Assembly (NCBI RefSeq): GCF_901000735.1 | Contig: NC_081541.1 | Location: 41,075,021 to 41,139,020, forward strand | Direction: 5' to 3' | Length of the DNA stretch: 64,000 nucleotides | From: Corylus avellana | Lineage: Eukaryota; Streptophyta; Magnoliopsida; Fagales; Betulaceae | Shown here: positions 10,338 through 20,403 of the stretch, piece after piece | Layout of the letters: each line of letters opens with the position of its first letter | Position numbering within the stretch: the stretch's first letter is position 1 | The notes under the pieces: generated by a model | What the model was told of the DNA's origin: nothing | Database searches by the model: none | What the model saw: only the letters and a program-made list of their open reading frames with translations | Translations under genes and position numbers: made by a program

Positions 10338-10507
10338 TTTATTTATAAAATGGCAACGGAAACGCACCTCGAAATGCGACTGGTTTCCCTCAGATTAGAA
10401 GCGCATGAAAAGTTCAAAGTCTGAAAGTCATCGGAGGGCAGTTTTCTCTGAAGGAATTACAGGAGCCCAGTTGAAGCTGTCGGAGGAAAACTTTTGGTAA
10501 GTCAGTT
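10338..10507 (+). promoter_or_regulatory. Leader of mTERF copy 2 with upstream ORF and splice-donor-like site
   Basis: An upstream ATG at 10405 opens a 31-codon frame that ends in TAA at 10498-10500. The last codons overlap TTTTGGTAAGT, a perfect GTAAGT 5' splice consensus ending 5 bases before the gene ATG at 10508. The upstream ATG (in GCGCATGA) is positionally kept in most copies, but its peptide is not. It may lower translation of the main frame, or the donor may feed an alternative transcript. Both are inference. Confidence 0.4.
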
Positions 10508-11695
10508 ATGCTTGGTTTTCTCTGTTCAAGACAGCTACTACCACTCAAACACCGGAGGACCCATTTGGGATTTCTTCAGCAAAATGGTTTCTTTATTGTC
10601 AAATCGTTTACATCCGTAGGCAGTTTACCTGAATCTAATCAAAAACCAGAAGAGGAGGAAAAACATTCTTTTGCAGTGTCTTATCTCATAAACTCTTGTG
10701 GGTTGTCCACAAAATCTGCTATTTTAAAATCCCGGAGGCTACTATTCCAGAGCCCAGAGAGACCAGACTCGGTGCTGAATCTTTTCAAAGAGAATGGATT
10801 CAACAATGCCCAGATCTCCAAAATCGTTAGGAAGCATCCCCAAATTCTTTTATCTGATCCTGAGAAGACCCTTTTGCCCAAGATTGAGTTTTTGCGTTCC
10901 ATAGGGGTTTCGAGCTCTGACCTCATTACCATTATCTCTTTATACCCATTTCTGTTCAGATGCAACTTAAGGAAACGTGTTATCCCCTGCTATGATTTCC
11001 TCAAGAGTGTACTTCTTGTTGACGAGAAAGTCCTGACAACTTTCAAGCGCTCACCACGAGCTTTTCTAAGTAATGTAACGAAAACTATGGCTCCTAACAT
11101 TGCACTTTTAAGACAACTTGGAGCGCCTCCATCTACAATCTCTTTCCTGGTAACTAATTATCCCTCTTCAGCGTTTACAAAGCATGCTAAGTTTGCTGAG
11201 GTTGTTCACCAGGTTATGGAAATGGGATTCGATCCCACGAAAACGGTGTTTGTCGAGGCAATCCAGGTGTTACTGAAGATGAGTAAACCAAAGCTGGAAT
11301 CAAAATTGGAGCTTTATAGGAGGTGGGGTTGGTCAAAGGACATGGCCCTCGCAGCATTTAAAAGGTTTCCAAGTTGTATGCAATCTTCAGAAGAGAAGAT
11401 GACGAAAACAATGGATTTCCTTGTGAACAAAGTTGGTTGGCCACCACAACATATTGCTACAAATCCTGTAGTTATAAAATTAAGCTTGGAAAAGAGAACT
11501 ATACCTCGGTGTTCTGTTGTTCAAATTTTGCTAGCCAAGGGTTTGGTCAAGAATAACTTGGCCTTGGGGACTTTCTTGAAACCGACTGAGAGGAAGTTTT
11601 TGGAGCTGTTTGTGATCAGATTTCAGGACGATGTTCCTGAATTATTGAATGTATATCAGGGTAAGATGTCTTCTGGATGTAGGATTTCAGTCTGA
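10508..11695 (+). CDS. mTERF family protein, copy 2 (intact)
   Basis: 395 codons, no intron, ATG to TGA. Residues 1-40 are Arg/Leu/Phe-rich without acids, a likely mitochondrial presequence. An acidic linker (PEEEEK) sits near 47-52. Helical mTERF motifs follow at about 88-111, 125-147, 162-183, 196-219, 233-255, 267-288, 301-320 and 337-350, each with the usual spacing and most closing on Pro. Family role: sequence-related binding of organellar DNA or RNA, affecting transcription termination, splicing or ribosome assembly; the specific target is unknown. Carries the GWPPQHI version of motif 7, like copies 1 and 4. Length is normal for this plant subfamily. The leader has a splice-donor-like GTAAGT 5 bases before ATG. 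Very probably a real gene. Confidence 0.9.
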   Translation: MLGFLCSRQLLPLKHRRTHLGFLQQNGFFIVKSFTSVGSLPESNQKPEEEEKHSFAVSYLINSCGLSTKSAILKSRRLLFQSPERPDSVLNLFKENGFNNAQISKIVRKHPQILLSDPEKTLLPKIEFLRSIGVSSSDLITIISLYPFLFRCNLRKRVIPCYDFLKSVLLVDEKVLTTFKRSPRAFLSNVTKTMAPNIALLRQLGAPPSTISFLVTNYPSSAFTKHAKFAEVVHQVMEMGFDPTKTVFVEAIQVLLKMSKPKLESKLELYRRWGWSKDMALAAFKRFPSCMQSSEEKMTKTMDFLVNKVGWPPQHIATNPVVIKLSLEKRTIPRCSVVQILLAKGLVKNNLALGTFLKPTERKFLELFVIRFQDDVPELLNVYQGKMSSGCRISV

Positions 11696-13115
11696 GAACT
11701 GAGAAGGTATGTGGGATGGAAAACTTGTAACATTTTGACTTCCAATATGATTTTTGTCATTGTTTGCAGTTATAGCATTTTCAATTTATTGGGTATTGTC
11801 TGGCCAAAAAGTTAGTTATTGCGCATTGGATTTGTATTATCTTGCTCTGTTTTGACATGGACAATGTGATGTCCAAATCAAAAATACCGATTATTATGCT
11901 ATGACATAGTTTTAGATTCCAATCAAAACCCTTGCTCACATATCGCCACTTGTGTTTGAATTCTCCCTTCCCAACCACCCCTGAAATACAGGCAATGACT
12001 GATTTTTATAACCTTTTTTTTTTTTTTTTTTTTTCGCGCATCCATTTTTCAGTGTTAGGGAACATCCTAGCTTGACCCCAAGACGATTGTATCGTGAGAA
12101 TGTGTATTTCTCAATGTGATTAATTAATGTCATTGGTTCCGTGTTTTTTGATGGTTCATGTGCTTGTTCGAATCTCTTTGATGTATAGAGACTACAATGA
12201 TCAATCTACTGTGAGTAGTTCATGAGTCACAAGAGACATGACACGCTGTTCATTGACTTTCTTTTTGAGAATATGTTTTTCTTATTGTAGTCTATGTTAT
12301 CAATCTACTGTGTTCTGCTCCAAAGGGACTATGGACTTACATCTGACACCATGAAAACACATGGAAAACCCAATTGATTAGGTCAGCTAGGGGGCCAGGT
12401 GGTAGTACTGTGAACCGGCTTGTAAACTATTAAGTGTATTCCCTTGTTGATTAGACAAAATCAAGGGTGTTGTCCAAAACAATGTGGAACAGATTGAGTA
12501 ACAAAGCTGTGGATGCTAACAAGTCTGAGTAGACGAGGCTGATGGACTTGTGTTGTTGATAATCCCTTTTTTATTTGCTGCTTAGTTCCTTCTTTCTCTT
12601 GTTTTACAATGAAACCATGCCCAAATGTACGTTTAAGTTGGCCAATGTCTGTTTTTCGATGGATTCCTTTTTATTTTTCCATTTAAATCAAATAGGTTTG
12701 TTAAAATTTGATATATGGTTGTTCTTTCATTGTTAATATCACTCTCTCTTTTGCTTTTGTCTGTTTGAAATTTGAAGTTCCAAACAGTAGAGAGAGCATA
12801 TATGAACTGTAAATATCACTCTCTCTTTCGCTTTTTTCTAAGGAAAGATGATACCAGTTTCAATTTTCAATGCAAAAAGAACAAAGATCAATATGTATAG
12901 CTTCCAGACCACACTGCCTAATATATCTCTGGTGTCAAGGTTTCCCTATTCCATTAATTTATGTCTGTTTGTTTTGCCCTTCTCAGATTGTTTGAGTCAT
13001 TGACTTGCAATTATGCATGCTTTAGAACTTGGTATTGTTTCTACATATCAAAAGAAAAAAGAACTTGGTATTGTTTCTATTTCTATTTTTTTTCTTTCTA
13101 TTTCTTTCCTATCAG
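11696..13115 (+). other. mTERF-H2A intergenic segment, unit B
   Basis: Colinear with 1301-2745 apart from small indels. A T-run near 12007-12033 replaces the (AT)n of unit A. No gene. Homology to the inverted arm (unit D) fades near 12130. Confidence 0.7.
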
Positions 13116-13430
13116 TATTCTGCTGATATGCTCGAGTACCGCACACTCTCTTTGTCTCTATGGTTAAACTTTGTTTTAGTTTTTCCTTGCTATAGCTCTC
13201 AGATCTGTGATTTTTCTTAATTAGATGTGGGTTGTCTTGCTCACTCGGCTAACATTTTGGTTTAAAAATTCGTGGGTGTATTATAGTTTGGTAGTTGATG
13301 TTTGTGTTTATTGCCCTAGATGTATGTTTGGTTTCCTGGAAATGTAGGACAGAAAATGCTCTGGTTTTTTATCTGATCTGCACCTGTTGGATTGATGGGT
13401 CATGGGTGTATAGGACAGTTTGTTTGCTTC
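13116..13430 (+). pseudogene. Histone H2A exon scrap and intron, unit B
   Basis: Scrap 13116-13139 repeats the YSADMLEY coding piece after a CTATCAG acceptor-like site, then is truncated exactly as in unit A. The following bases match the H2A intron as far as about 13430, where unrelated DNA begins. No second exon in this unit. Confidence 0.6.
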
Positions 13431-13960
13431 TACTTTGAACTACTTCAAATTCTTGCATTGGTATCATAGTCTAAAGTTTGATTTTTGCAGGGTTTGAATC
13501 ACGTGATGCTATAATTGAGCTTGTTTTTCTAACATAGGATTTTTAAGGGTTTATCGCAAGTCTTGAAACTTTGGTTTGTTTTACTTGTATTTAAACTTTT
13601 AAATATCGGATTTTTATGTGAATTTTTTTCTCCTCATGGTTCCAATGATTTCAAGCTGTAATTTAGTATTTTAGTTTGTTTGCTGATTTGGAGTTTTCTG
13701 GTTTTGGGCGAAATCAATAGTAGGATTATTGTAATTTGTGTATGCAAATTGATGTTTATATGTTTTCCAATTTGATCTGAGTGTGAACTTTCTGCTTAGC
13801 TGATCCACCATTCTCTTGAATCTAAAGCCATGACCAACTTCAGCTGCTGAGGGAGAAGGAAATGTCCCTTGTGAAAATTTGCAGGGGCAAGGATCTTTGT
13901 TAGAAAACTGTTGATGAAGTTTGGAGAAACTTGTGCTCATGGTTTCATATTTTCCAACAA
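13431..13960 (+). other. Probable intron remnant upstream of the CCCH fragment
   Basis: No open coding. T-rich, with a pyrimidine tract and AACAACAG just before the zinc-finger exon piece, so it may be intron DNA of that captured gene. The 134-codon antisense frame here has no recognisable motif. Confidence 0.35.
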
Positions 13961-13963
13961 CAG

Positions 13964-14055
13964 GGGGTGAAACCGTGTGCTTTTTACTTACAAAATGGGC
14001 ATTGCAAATTTGGGTCAACTTGTAAATTTGATCACCAGATGGGGACGATGAGATG
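13964..14055 (+). pseudogene. CCCH zinc-finger exon fragment
   Basis: After a splice-acceptor-like TTCCAACAACAG the frame reads [16 protein letters not shown] then [13 protein letters not shown]. The C-X7-C-X5-C-X3-H spacing is that of a CCCH finger, and the MGTMR context is that of plant ZFN1-like nuclear RNA/DNA-binding proteins. Only this one exon end is present; homology stops just before the hAT-like element at 14064. A broken gene scrap captured in the cluster, not a gene. Confidence 0.7.
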
Positions 14056-14063
14056 GGATTTGC

Positions 14064-14801
14064 TAGGGGTGTCAAAAAAATACTTGGAAACCGGAATTGG
14101 GAAATCGGGGAACCAGTTTTGAAATCGGTTGGAAAAAACCGGTAACTGAGTACCCCATTTCGGTTTCGATTTTTGGCACCCGGTTATAACCGGGTAACTG
14201 GATACCAATATATATATATATATATATATATATGGCTTTTGTTTTTACTTTAGGTTTATATTTGTTTTTGAGTTTTGATTTAAGGTGTTTATATTTGTTT
14301 GTTTGTTTCAAAGCCCCTCGTTAGTCGTTACAGCCCTCTACCTCTCTGTCTCCTCTCGAGTTCTCCTTCTCTCTCTCTCTAACTTGTTCAATCTCTCTCT
14401 TAATGTCTCAGCTTTTGCGTTAAACAGAATGAAAGAAGAAATAAATAAGGATAAGAAAGAATGAATGAGATGGTGAAGACGCGTTAAGCAACATGGAAAA
14501 CAAAAAATGGAGAAGATGAAAGCCATGAGCGTGATACAGGGGGTATAGAGAAAAGAAAAAGAAGAAGAAAAGAGGAGGATGTGGGGAGCAAAAATAAGCC
14601 CAAAATACAACATTTTTAAAAAAACCGGTTACTTGGTCCAGATAACCAGGTACAAACCGAAACCGGCTGATTATTGTATAACCGGTTAATCGGGAACCGG
14701 TTACCTGATTCCGGTTTTCCAAAATCAATAATCGAGGTATCCCGATTCTGGTTCCTGGTTTTAGCTAATAACTTGGAACTGGGACTGGGTTGACACCCCT
14801 A
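14064..14801. mobile_element. Non-autonomous hAT-like element
   Basis: Perfect 12-base terminal inverted repeats TAGGGGTGTCAA / TTGACACCCCTA. Flanks GATTTGCT and GATTAGCA are close to an 8-bp target duplication (6 of 8). The interior is rich in CCGGTTA and CGGTTAACC motifs and inverted pairs, has an (AT)n tract at 14207-14233, and encodes no transposase. A related, truncated copy lies at about 51700-52158. Confidence 0.75.
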
Positions 14802-14881
14802 GGATTAGCACTACTATATAAATGCGTAGTATTCTTGGATGGCCCAGATTTTTTTAAAAAAATATTGGATAGCCTTTAGCA
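14802..14881. other. Short spacer between the hAT-like element and the TRIM array
   Basis: 80 bases with no recognised feature. The last five bases, TAGCA (14877-14881), are the left target duplication of the TRIM array. Confidence 0.7.
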
Positions 14882-15633
14882 TATAACATCGTGGTCCTAT
14901 ATTGAGAAGATGAGAATAAGCCCACAGTGAGTGATTTATAAAGTTAGTAGTGGGTGCTAAGTTCATATTGCCTAGTTAATAGGTGAAACTGAGTTTTATA
15001 ATGAATTCTAAAGAAGCTTTAAATTGACTAGTCATTTTACGGTAATAGTGCAAATATGACTAGTACTTTCCCTGAGTCGTTACAGGTGGTATCAAAGCCA
15101 CCTTGTAATGCTAGGTCGTGGTTTTAGAATACTACATGACGTGGCCCTGACAAGGACGGCATTAATTTAAGAGGGGAAGTTTGTAACACCCCAATCCCAT
15201 ATTGAGAAGATAAGAAGTAGCCCACATAGAGTGGGTGGTTGGGCTTTATAATGAATTATAGGGAAGCTCCAAATTGACTAATCTTTTTTTGTAATAGCAT
15301 AGATGTGGCTAGTGTTTTTCTCTTGGTCGTTACAAGTGGTATCAGAGTCATCTAATAATGTCAAGCCGTGGTACTGGAACACTGCATGACGTGACCCTCA
15401 CGAGGACATTAGGAATTTAAGAGGGGGAGTTTGTAACACCCTAGTCTCATATTGAAAAGATGAGAAGAAGCTCATTTAGAGTGGATGATAAAGATAGTCA
15501 TAGGTGTTACGTCTCATATTGCCTAGTTATTAGGTGAAACTGGGCTTTATAATAAATTCTATGAAAGATCCAAATTAACTAGTTATTTTGGGGTAACTCA
15601 GATGTGGCTATCACATTTCCTTAGGTCGTTACA
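14882..15633 (+). mobile_element. Tandem TRIM: LTR-interior-LTR-interior-LTR
   Basis: LTR1 14882-15084, interior a 15085-15181, LTR2 15182-15334, interior b 15335-15431, LTR3 15432-15633. LTRs start TGTAACACCC (TATAACA in LTR1) and end GGTCGTTACA. Each interior is only 97 bp and holds a tRNA-Met primer site (TGGTATCAAAGCC, TGGTATCAGAGTC) and a purine tract (GAGGGGAAG, GAGGGGGAG), with no coding capacity. LTR2 has an internal deletion of about 50 bp. The array is flanked by TAGCA at 14877-14881 and 15634-15638, showing one insertion event or one insertion later expanded between LTRs. Confidence 0.9.
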
Positions 15634-15638
15634 TAGCA

Positions 15639-15866
15639 TATTATTTCTCAACCACTTGTTTCATTACATGAATTTAGTGATTAATTCATGAGTTCATTTT
15701 TTTTTGGGTTTGATGAGTTTAGTCTAAAATACAACTGTATTTAATCAGCAAAATCCCTCCTATACTGTAAATGCCAAAAACATCCTTGAAGTTATGAGTG
15801 GATTCATAAGTAATCTATAATTCAATCGTTCTCTCACATGTCAACATTTTCATAGCACTAGCAACA
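15639..15866 (-). repeat. Far-flank repeat of the duplicated unit, unit B
   Basis: Matches, inverted, the start of the third contig (30962-31110), plus 32240-32360 and 56820-56910 (core: AACTTCAAGGATGTTTTTGG). In units D and H it lies beyond the H2A 3' end, so it marks the distal end of the mTERF-H2A unit. No coding. It runs into the N gap. Confidence 0.65.
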
Positions 15867-15966
15867 NNNNNNNNNNNNNNNNNNNNNNNNNNNNNNNNNN
15901 NNNNNNNNNNNNNNNNNNNNNNNNNNNNNNNNNNNNNNNNNNNNNNNNNNNNNNNNNNNNNNNNNN
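15867..15966. other. Assembly gap of 100 N
   Basis: Exactly 100 N, a conventional placeholder, so the real distance is unknown. Reading frames that appear to cross it are meaningless. Confidence 1.
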
Positions 15967-16080
15967 ATCCCAAAACATCTACAATGCATTTTTTTTCTGT
16001 ATTCAGCAAGAGCAAAAAGAGTCCTTCGCAGGCCAAACAAAATGGTTTATGTTTGTAAAAAAAGACAACATAAAGATAAT
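15967..16080. other. Flank left of the copia element
   Basis: 114 bases with no recognisable gene. It adjoins the copia 3' LTR on its outer side. Confidence 0.5.
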
Positions 16081-16295
16081 TGTAGAGAAGAAATTTGTAT
16101 TTCTGATGTGTGTTTAATTGTACAATAGAATGACCTATTTATAGTTGAATGAGGCCCTAAAAGAAAAAAAATACAATAATTATAAAATTATATAAAATCA
16201 GCATATTTACAATAATGAATACGATATCAAATATTTCTGTAATATATTAAGAATATTACGGGAATATAATATTGCGAAAATATAATATTGTAACA
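16081..16295 (-). repeat. 215-bp 3' LTR of the copia element
   Basis: TGTTACAATATT to TTCTCTACA on the minus strand, preceded by the purine tract GTTTGAGGGGGATG. The second LTR at 20066-20260 is trimmed at both ends. Confidence 0.85.
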
Positions 16296-19200
16296 TCCCC
16301 CTCAAACTCTAGGGGGCGAAGCCAACTTGAGTTTGGAAATAAGATCATTGAGTCGTCTCGGTGGATGAGATTTGATAAAGATGTCAGCCAATTGATCTGC
16401 AAAGGTGACGGAATGAAGATGTAAAATACCTTGCTAAAGATGATGGCAGATGAAATGACAATCAATCTCAATATGTTTTGTGCGCTCATGGAAAACATTA
16501 TTATGAGCAATCTGTATGGCACTCCGATTGTCATAATAAATAGGAGAACTAGTGGACTAAGAAACACCCATGTCGGACAAAAGCCATCGTAACCAGAGAA
16601 GTTCAGATGTAGTGTCAGCAAGAGCACGATACTCATCTTCAGTACTAGATCGAGCAACAACAGATTGTTTCTTACTGCGCCATGAAATTAAGGAAGTTCC
16701 AAGTAAGAAACAATAGCTAGTGGTAGAGCGACGATCAGTAGGATTACCAGCCCAATCAACATCAGAGTAGGCCAGGAGCTCAAGAGATGAATGAGAGGAA
16801 AAGTGAAGACCATGAAACATAGTGCCCTTGACATAGCGCAAAATGCGAAGAACAGCAGCATAATGAGTAGATCGAGGTGCACTCATAAATTGACTCACCA
16901 AATGAACAGCATAGGCAATATCAGGCCGTGTAACAGTAAGATAAATGAGACTACCTACTAGCTGCCTGTAGAGAGTATCATCTGATAAAAGCTCACCATC
17001 CGTAGCTAGAAGTTTGACATTTGTCTCAAGGGGGCTGCTCATTGTTTTACTGTCTATCAGACCTACTCGGGAAAGTAGATCAGATGCATATTTGGCTTGA
17101 GAGAGATAATAACCATCTTTACTCAAGGTAACCTCAAGACCAAGGAAGTAGCTGAGTGTCCCCAAGTCCTTCATTTCAAAATTTTAGCTAAGGAAAGATT
17201 GAAGAGCACAGATGCCTGAAATGTCATCACCAATAATAATCATATCATCTACATAAAGAAGGATAAGGATAGTACCGTTATCAGTAGTCCGAAGAAAGAG
17301 AGCTGAGTCATAAGAACTAGAAACAAAGCCTTGTTGAGCAACCACAGAACTGAACTTGGCAAACCAGGCATGAGGAGCCTGCTTAAGACCATAAAATGCC
17401 CGACAGAGTCTGCAAACTTTGTGTGGCGGATGGTGATAGCCAGGTGGAGGGTGCATATAGACTTCTTCTGTAAGATCACCATTGAGGAATGCATTTTTAA
17501 CATCCATCTGAAATAACTGTCAATGACGAACAACAACAACTGCAAGTAAGAATCTAACAGAGGTCAGTCGAGCAACATGAGCAAAAGTCTCCTCATAGTC
17601 AATACCATACTCCTGAGCAAATCCTTTCGCAACAAGATGAGCCTTATAGCGTTCCACAGATCCATTTGCACGAGTTTTAATTTTATAAACCCACTTACAT
17701 CCCACTGCAAACTTCCCAGGAGGCAAATTCACCAAGTCCCATGTATGGGTTTTAGAGAGGGCATCTAGTTCATCAGACATAATTTTCTGCCAAAGAGGGT
17801 CAGCATTAGCCTCACGATAAGAGTGAGGTTCGTGAAGAGTAGCAAGAACAGAAAAATAATGATAATCATGGAGATGGGCAGGTGGTGCTCTTACCCTATT
17901 GGAGGGACGAAGTTCATGAGAAGGCTCAGGAGTGTGTGATGCAACAGGAGGATTCGTAGTCGAATAAGGCAAATTAGAAGCAGCCGTAGAAGGTTCGTCC
18001 AATGAGCTTGAGTTATCTGCAGATGATTCAGGAAATAAGACAATAGAGGGGTCAGTGAAGATAGGATAATATGCAGAGGAGGAATGCGGAAAATGCATTT
18101 GACTAGTGAACATTTTGTGTTCCCAAAACTCCACATGGCGAGAGATTCGAAGTCGTCGGGCAATGGGGTCATGGCAGCGATAACCTTTTTGAGTGATGTC
18201 ATAACCAAGGAAGCAACACAAGCGAGAGCGGAGTTCAAGTTTAGTACGCTCATGTGGAGGAAGAGTGACAAAACAAATACAACCAAAGACGCAAAGCAAA
18301 GAATAGTTAGGTGCGCTATCATACAAGCGCTCATAAGGAGTTTGGTTGTGAATAGTCGGGGAAGGCACACGATTAATCGTGTAAATAGCAGTGAGAGCAG
18401 CCTCACCCCAAAAGCGTTCAGGAAGTGAGGCAGAGATGAGAAGAGCTCTTACAGTGTCTAAGATGTGACGATGTTTGTGTTCTGCACGCCTATTTTGCTG
18501 AGAAGTGTAAGGACAAGAATGATGAGAGAAGGTCCCATTTTGTTTTAAAAAATTTTGAAAAGATTTCTCATTATACTCCATAGTATTATCTGAACGAAAA
18601 ATTTTGATGGTACGAGAAAATTGGGTTTGTACCATTTGATGAAATTTTTGATAAACTTGAGTGAGTTCAGAGCGATGGTGTGGTAAATAGATCCAAGTAT
18701 AACGAGAATAATCATCAAGAAAAATAACAAAATAACGAGATCCCCTCTCAGTGGAAACAGGGGCAGGGCCCCAAATATCAGAATGAATCAAATCAAATGG
18801 TGCAGAAGATGAAGACTCACTTTTATTAAAAGATAAATGTGTTTGTTTTCCAAGATGACAAGAAACACAATCAAACGATTTTACATCTACTGATCCAATA
18901 TGACCTTGAGATGCAAGAAGTTGGACACGTGGTAAAGAGGCATGACCCAAACGTGAATGCCATAATTTGGAAGAGGCAGTGAGTGTTATGACAGCAGCTG
19001 CTAAGTGAGTAGGAGTTTGCAAGAATGAAAGCTCAAAAAAACGTCCTATCTTATGGCCGGTCCCAATTAGTTGACCCGTCTGTGGATCCTGCACATCAAC
19101 ACCCTTGTTAGAAAATGTCAACTCCAAACCTAGTTCACAAAGTTGGCCAACTGAAAGAAGATTTAATGACAATTGGGGAACAAGATATGTGTTATCAATA

Positions 19201-19382
19201 GACAAATTAGGTGAAGAAATAGACCCACTGTGACTAACAGGTAACCTAGAACCATCAGCAGTATAAATGACAGGGTTGGGAGAAAGGGCAGACTTTTGGG
19301 AAAATAAGGTGGGGTCATGGGTCATATGATTACAACAAGCAGAGTCGATGAACCATGAATTTTTACCTGATGTGACGGACAA
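16296..19382 (-). pseudogene. Copia pol remnant (integrase, RT, RNase H)
   Basis: In minus-strand order: preintegrase H-x-LGHAS and CVSCHLGKQ (about 18960-18850), integrase with DIWGP, an IFRSDN segment and a Glu in AEHKHR, RT starting near WVYKIKTRANG, NAFLNGDL, YVDDMIII (catalytic, about 17240), then RNase H with SDVDWAGNP and ARSSTEDEYRA. Breaks: a TGA at 17518-17520, stops around 17175-17190 between the RT halves, and a TAG at 16557-16559 in RNase H. All catalytic blocks remain recognisable, so the element is young to moderately old. Confidence 0.85.
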
Positions 19383-19406
19383 GGCAGTAGAGGAACGAGA
19401 CAGAAC

Positions 19407-20065
19407 CTAATGGATTAGTGCCTCAACGTCAGATGCAGTGAGAGCAAAGGATTGAGATGGGTTCTCAGTGTAAAATGCAGGTGCAAAGGAACCAAATGAA
19501 ACAACTGTGGCTGTTTGTTGGAAAGGAGCTCGTGACTGACGTCTGTTTTGGAGCTTGTAGCAATTAGCAATAAAGTGACCAAGTTGCTTGCAATAGTTGC
19601 AAATTAACTTCATGGAGGAAGACTGTGGTGTGGATTGTCTAGGAGGAAATTTAGGAACACTCTAAGGTGTAGCAGCGACAGCCATATCTGGAGATTGCAA
19701 GTGCATAGTGGACCGTCGAGTCTCTTCAAAATTAAGTTCTTTTACAGCAGCTTCCAATGTGGGAAGAGGATTGCGGTGTAAGAGAGAAGCCCGAGTGGGT
19801 TAAAAATCCGCACGAAGAGCCATCATGAAATGCATAAACTTTCGATGATCCCCGATACTTTGCAAATATTTCTACATCTTCAGGATGCTTCAGTTGAGGA
19901 TCTGAAGAGGATAGTTGCTCCCAGAGACTATTAGTTTGAGAATAAAAATTAGCAATAAACTGACCTGGCTCCTGACGTGTCTGATAAAGTTTAGTTTCAA
20001 TTTGAAACTCAAGTGAGGCATCATAAGTACAATTGTATCGTTTTGTCAAAAACTCCCAGGCAGCC
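19407..20065 (-). pseudogene. Copia gag remnant with zinc knuckle
   Basis: The distal part carries CNYCKQLGHFIANC, a C-X2-C-X4-H-X4-C RNA-binding knuckle (about 19600). The proximal part (19732-20049) has gag-like YDASLEFQIETKLYQTRQ. A frameshift and stops separate the pieces, and the gag N-terminus was lost where the 5' LTR was joined. Confidence 0.75.
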
Positions 20066-20260
20066 TTTGTATTTTTGATGTGTGTTTAATTGTATAATAG
20101 AATGACCTATTTCTAGTTGAATGAGGCCCTAAAGTAATGTTAATACAATAATTTTAAAATAATATAAAATCATCATATTTACAATAATAAGTACCATATC
20201 AAATATTTTCATAATATATTAAGAATATTACGGAATATAATATTACGAAAATATAATATT

Positions 20261-20403
20261 CTAAAAAGTGTTGGTTTCCGTCTTGGAGCAACATATTTCC
20301 AGTTCAGCTTAGAAGCGCATGAAGAGTTGAGAGTCTTCACAGGGCAGTGTTCTAGAGGAGCATAGCTGAAGCTGTTTCAGGAAAAGTTTTGGTGAGTCAA
20401 GTT
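20261..20403 (+). promoter_or_regulatory. Leader of mTERF copy 3
   Basis: Starts at the edge of the copia LTR. Only about 140 bp of native upstream sequence remains, so any promoter must lie here or in the LTR. It ends in TTTTGGTGAGTCAAGTT before ATG 20404. The upstream ATG in GCGCATGAAG opens only three codons. The in-frame TTG at 20389 is not a credible start. Confidence 0.45.

Larger units (their letters stand above)
16081..20260 (-). mobile_element. Ty1/copia element, 5' end deleted
   Basis: Minus-strand element with 3' LTR 16081-16295 and a 5' LTR remnant at 20066-20260. The 5' LTR joins gag coding sequence directly at TTTGTATTT, so the leader, primer site and gag start are lost. Order gag, zinc knuckle, integrase, reverse transcriptase, RNase H is the copia order. 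Several single breaks make it non-autonomous. It lies just upstream of mTERF copy 3, and its LTR edge replaces the usual upstream block of that unit. Confidence 0.9.

Noticed and set aside
13671..14075. 134-codon minus-strand frame
   Set aside because: It overlaps the CCCH exon scrap and intron-like DNA on the other strand and shows no motif.
14338..14728. Phe/Leu-rich frames of 91 and 102 codons inside the hAT-like element
   Set aside because: Low-complexity AAG/CTT sequence; no transposase motif.
15815..16040. Reading frames spanning N runs (also 30549-31047)
   Set aside because: The middle is unknown sequence. Only the zinc-knuckle part at 30549-30861 has independent support.
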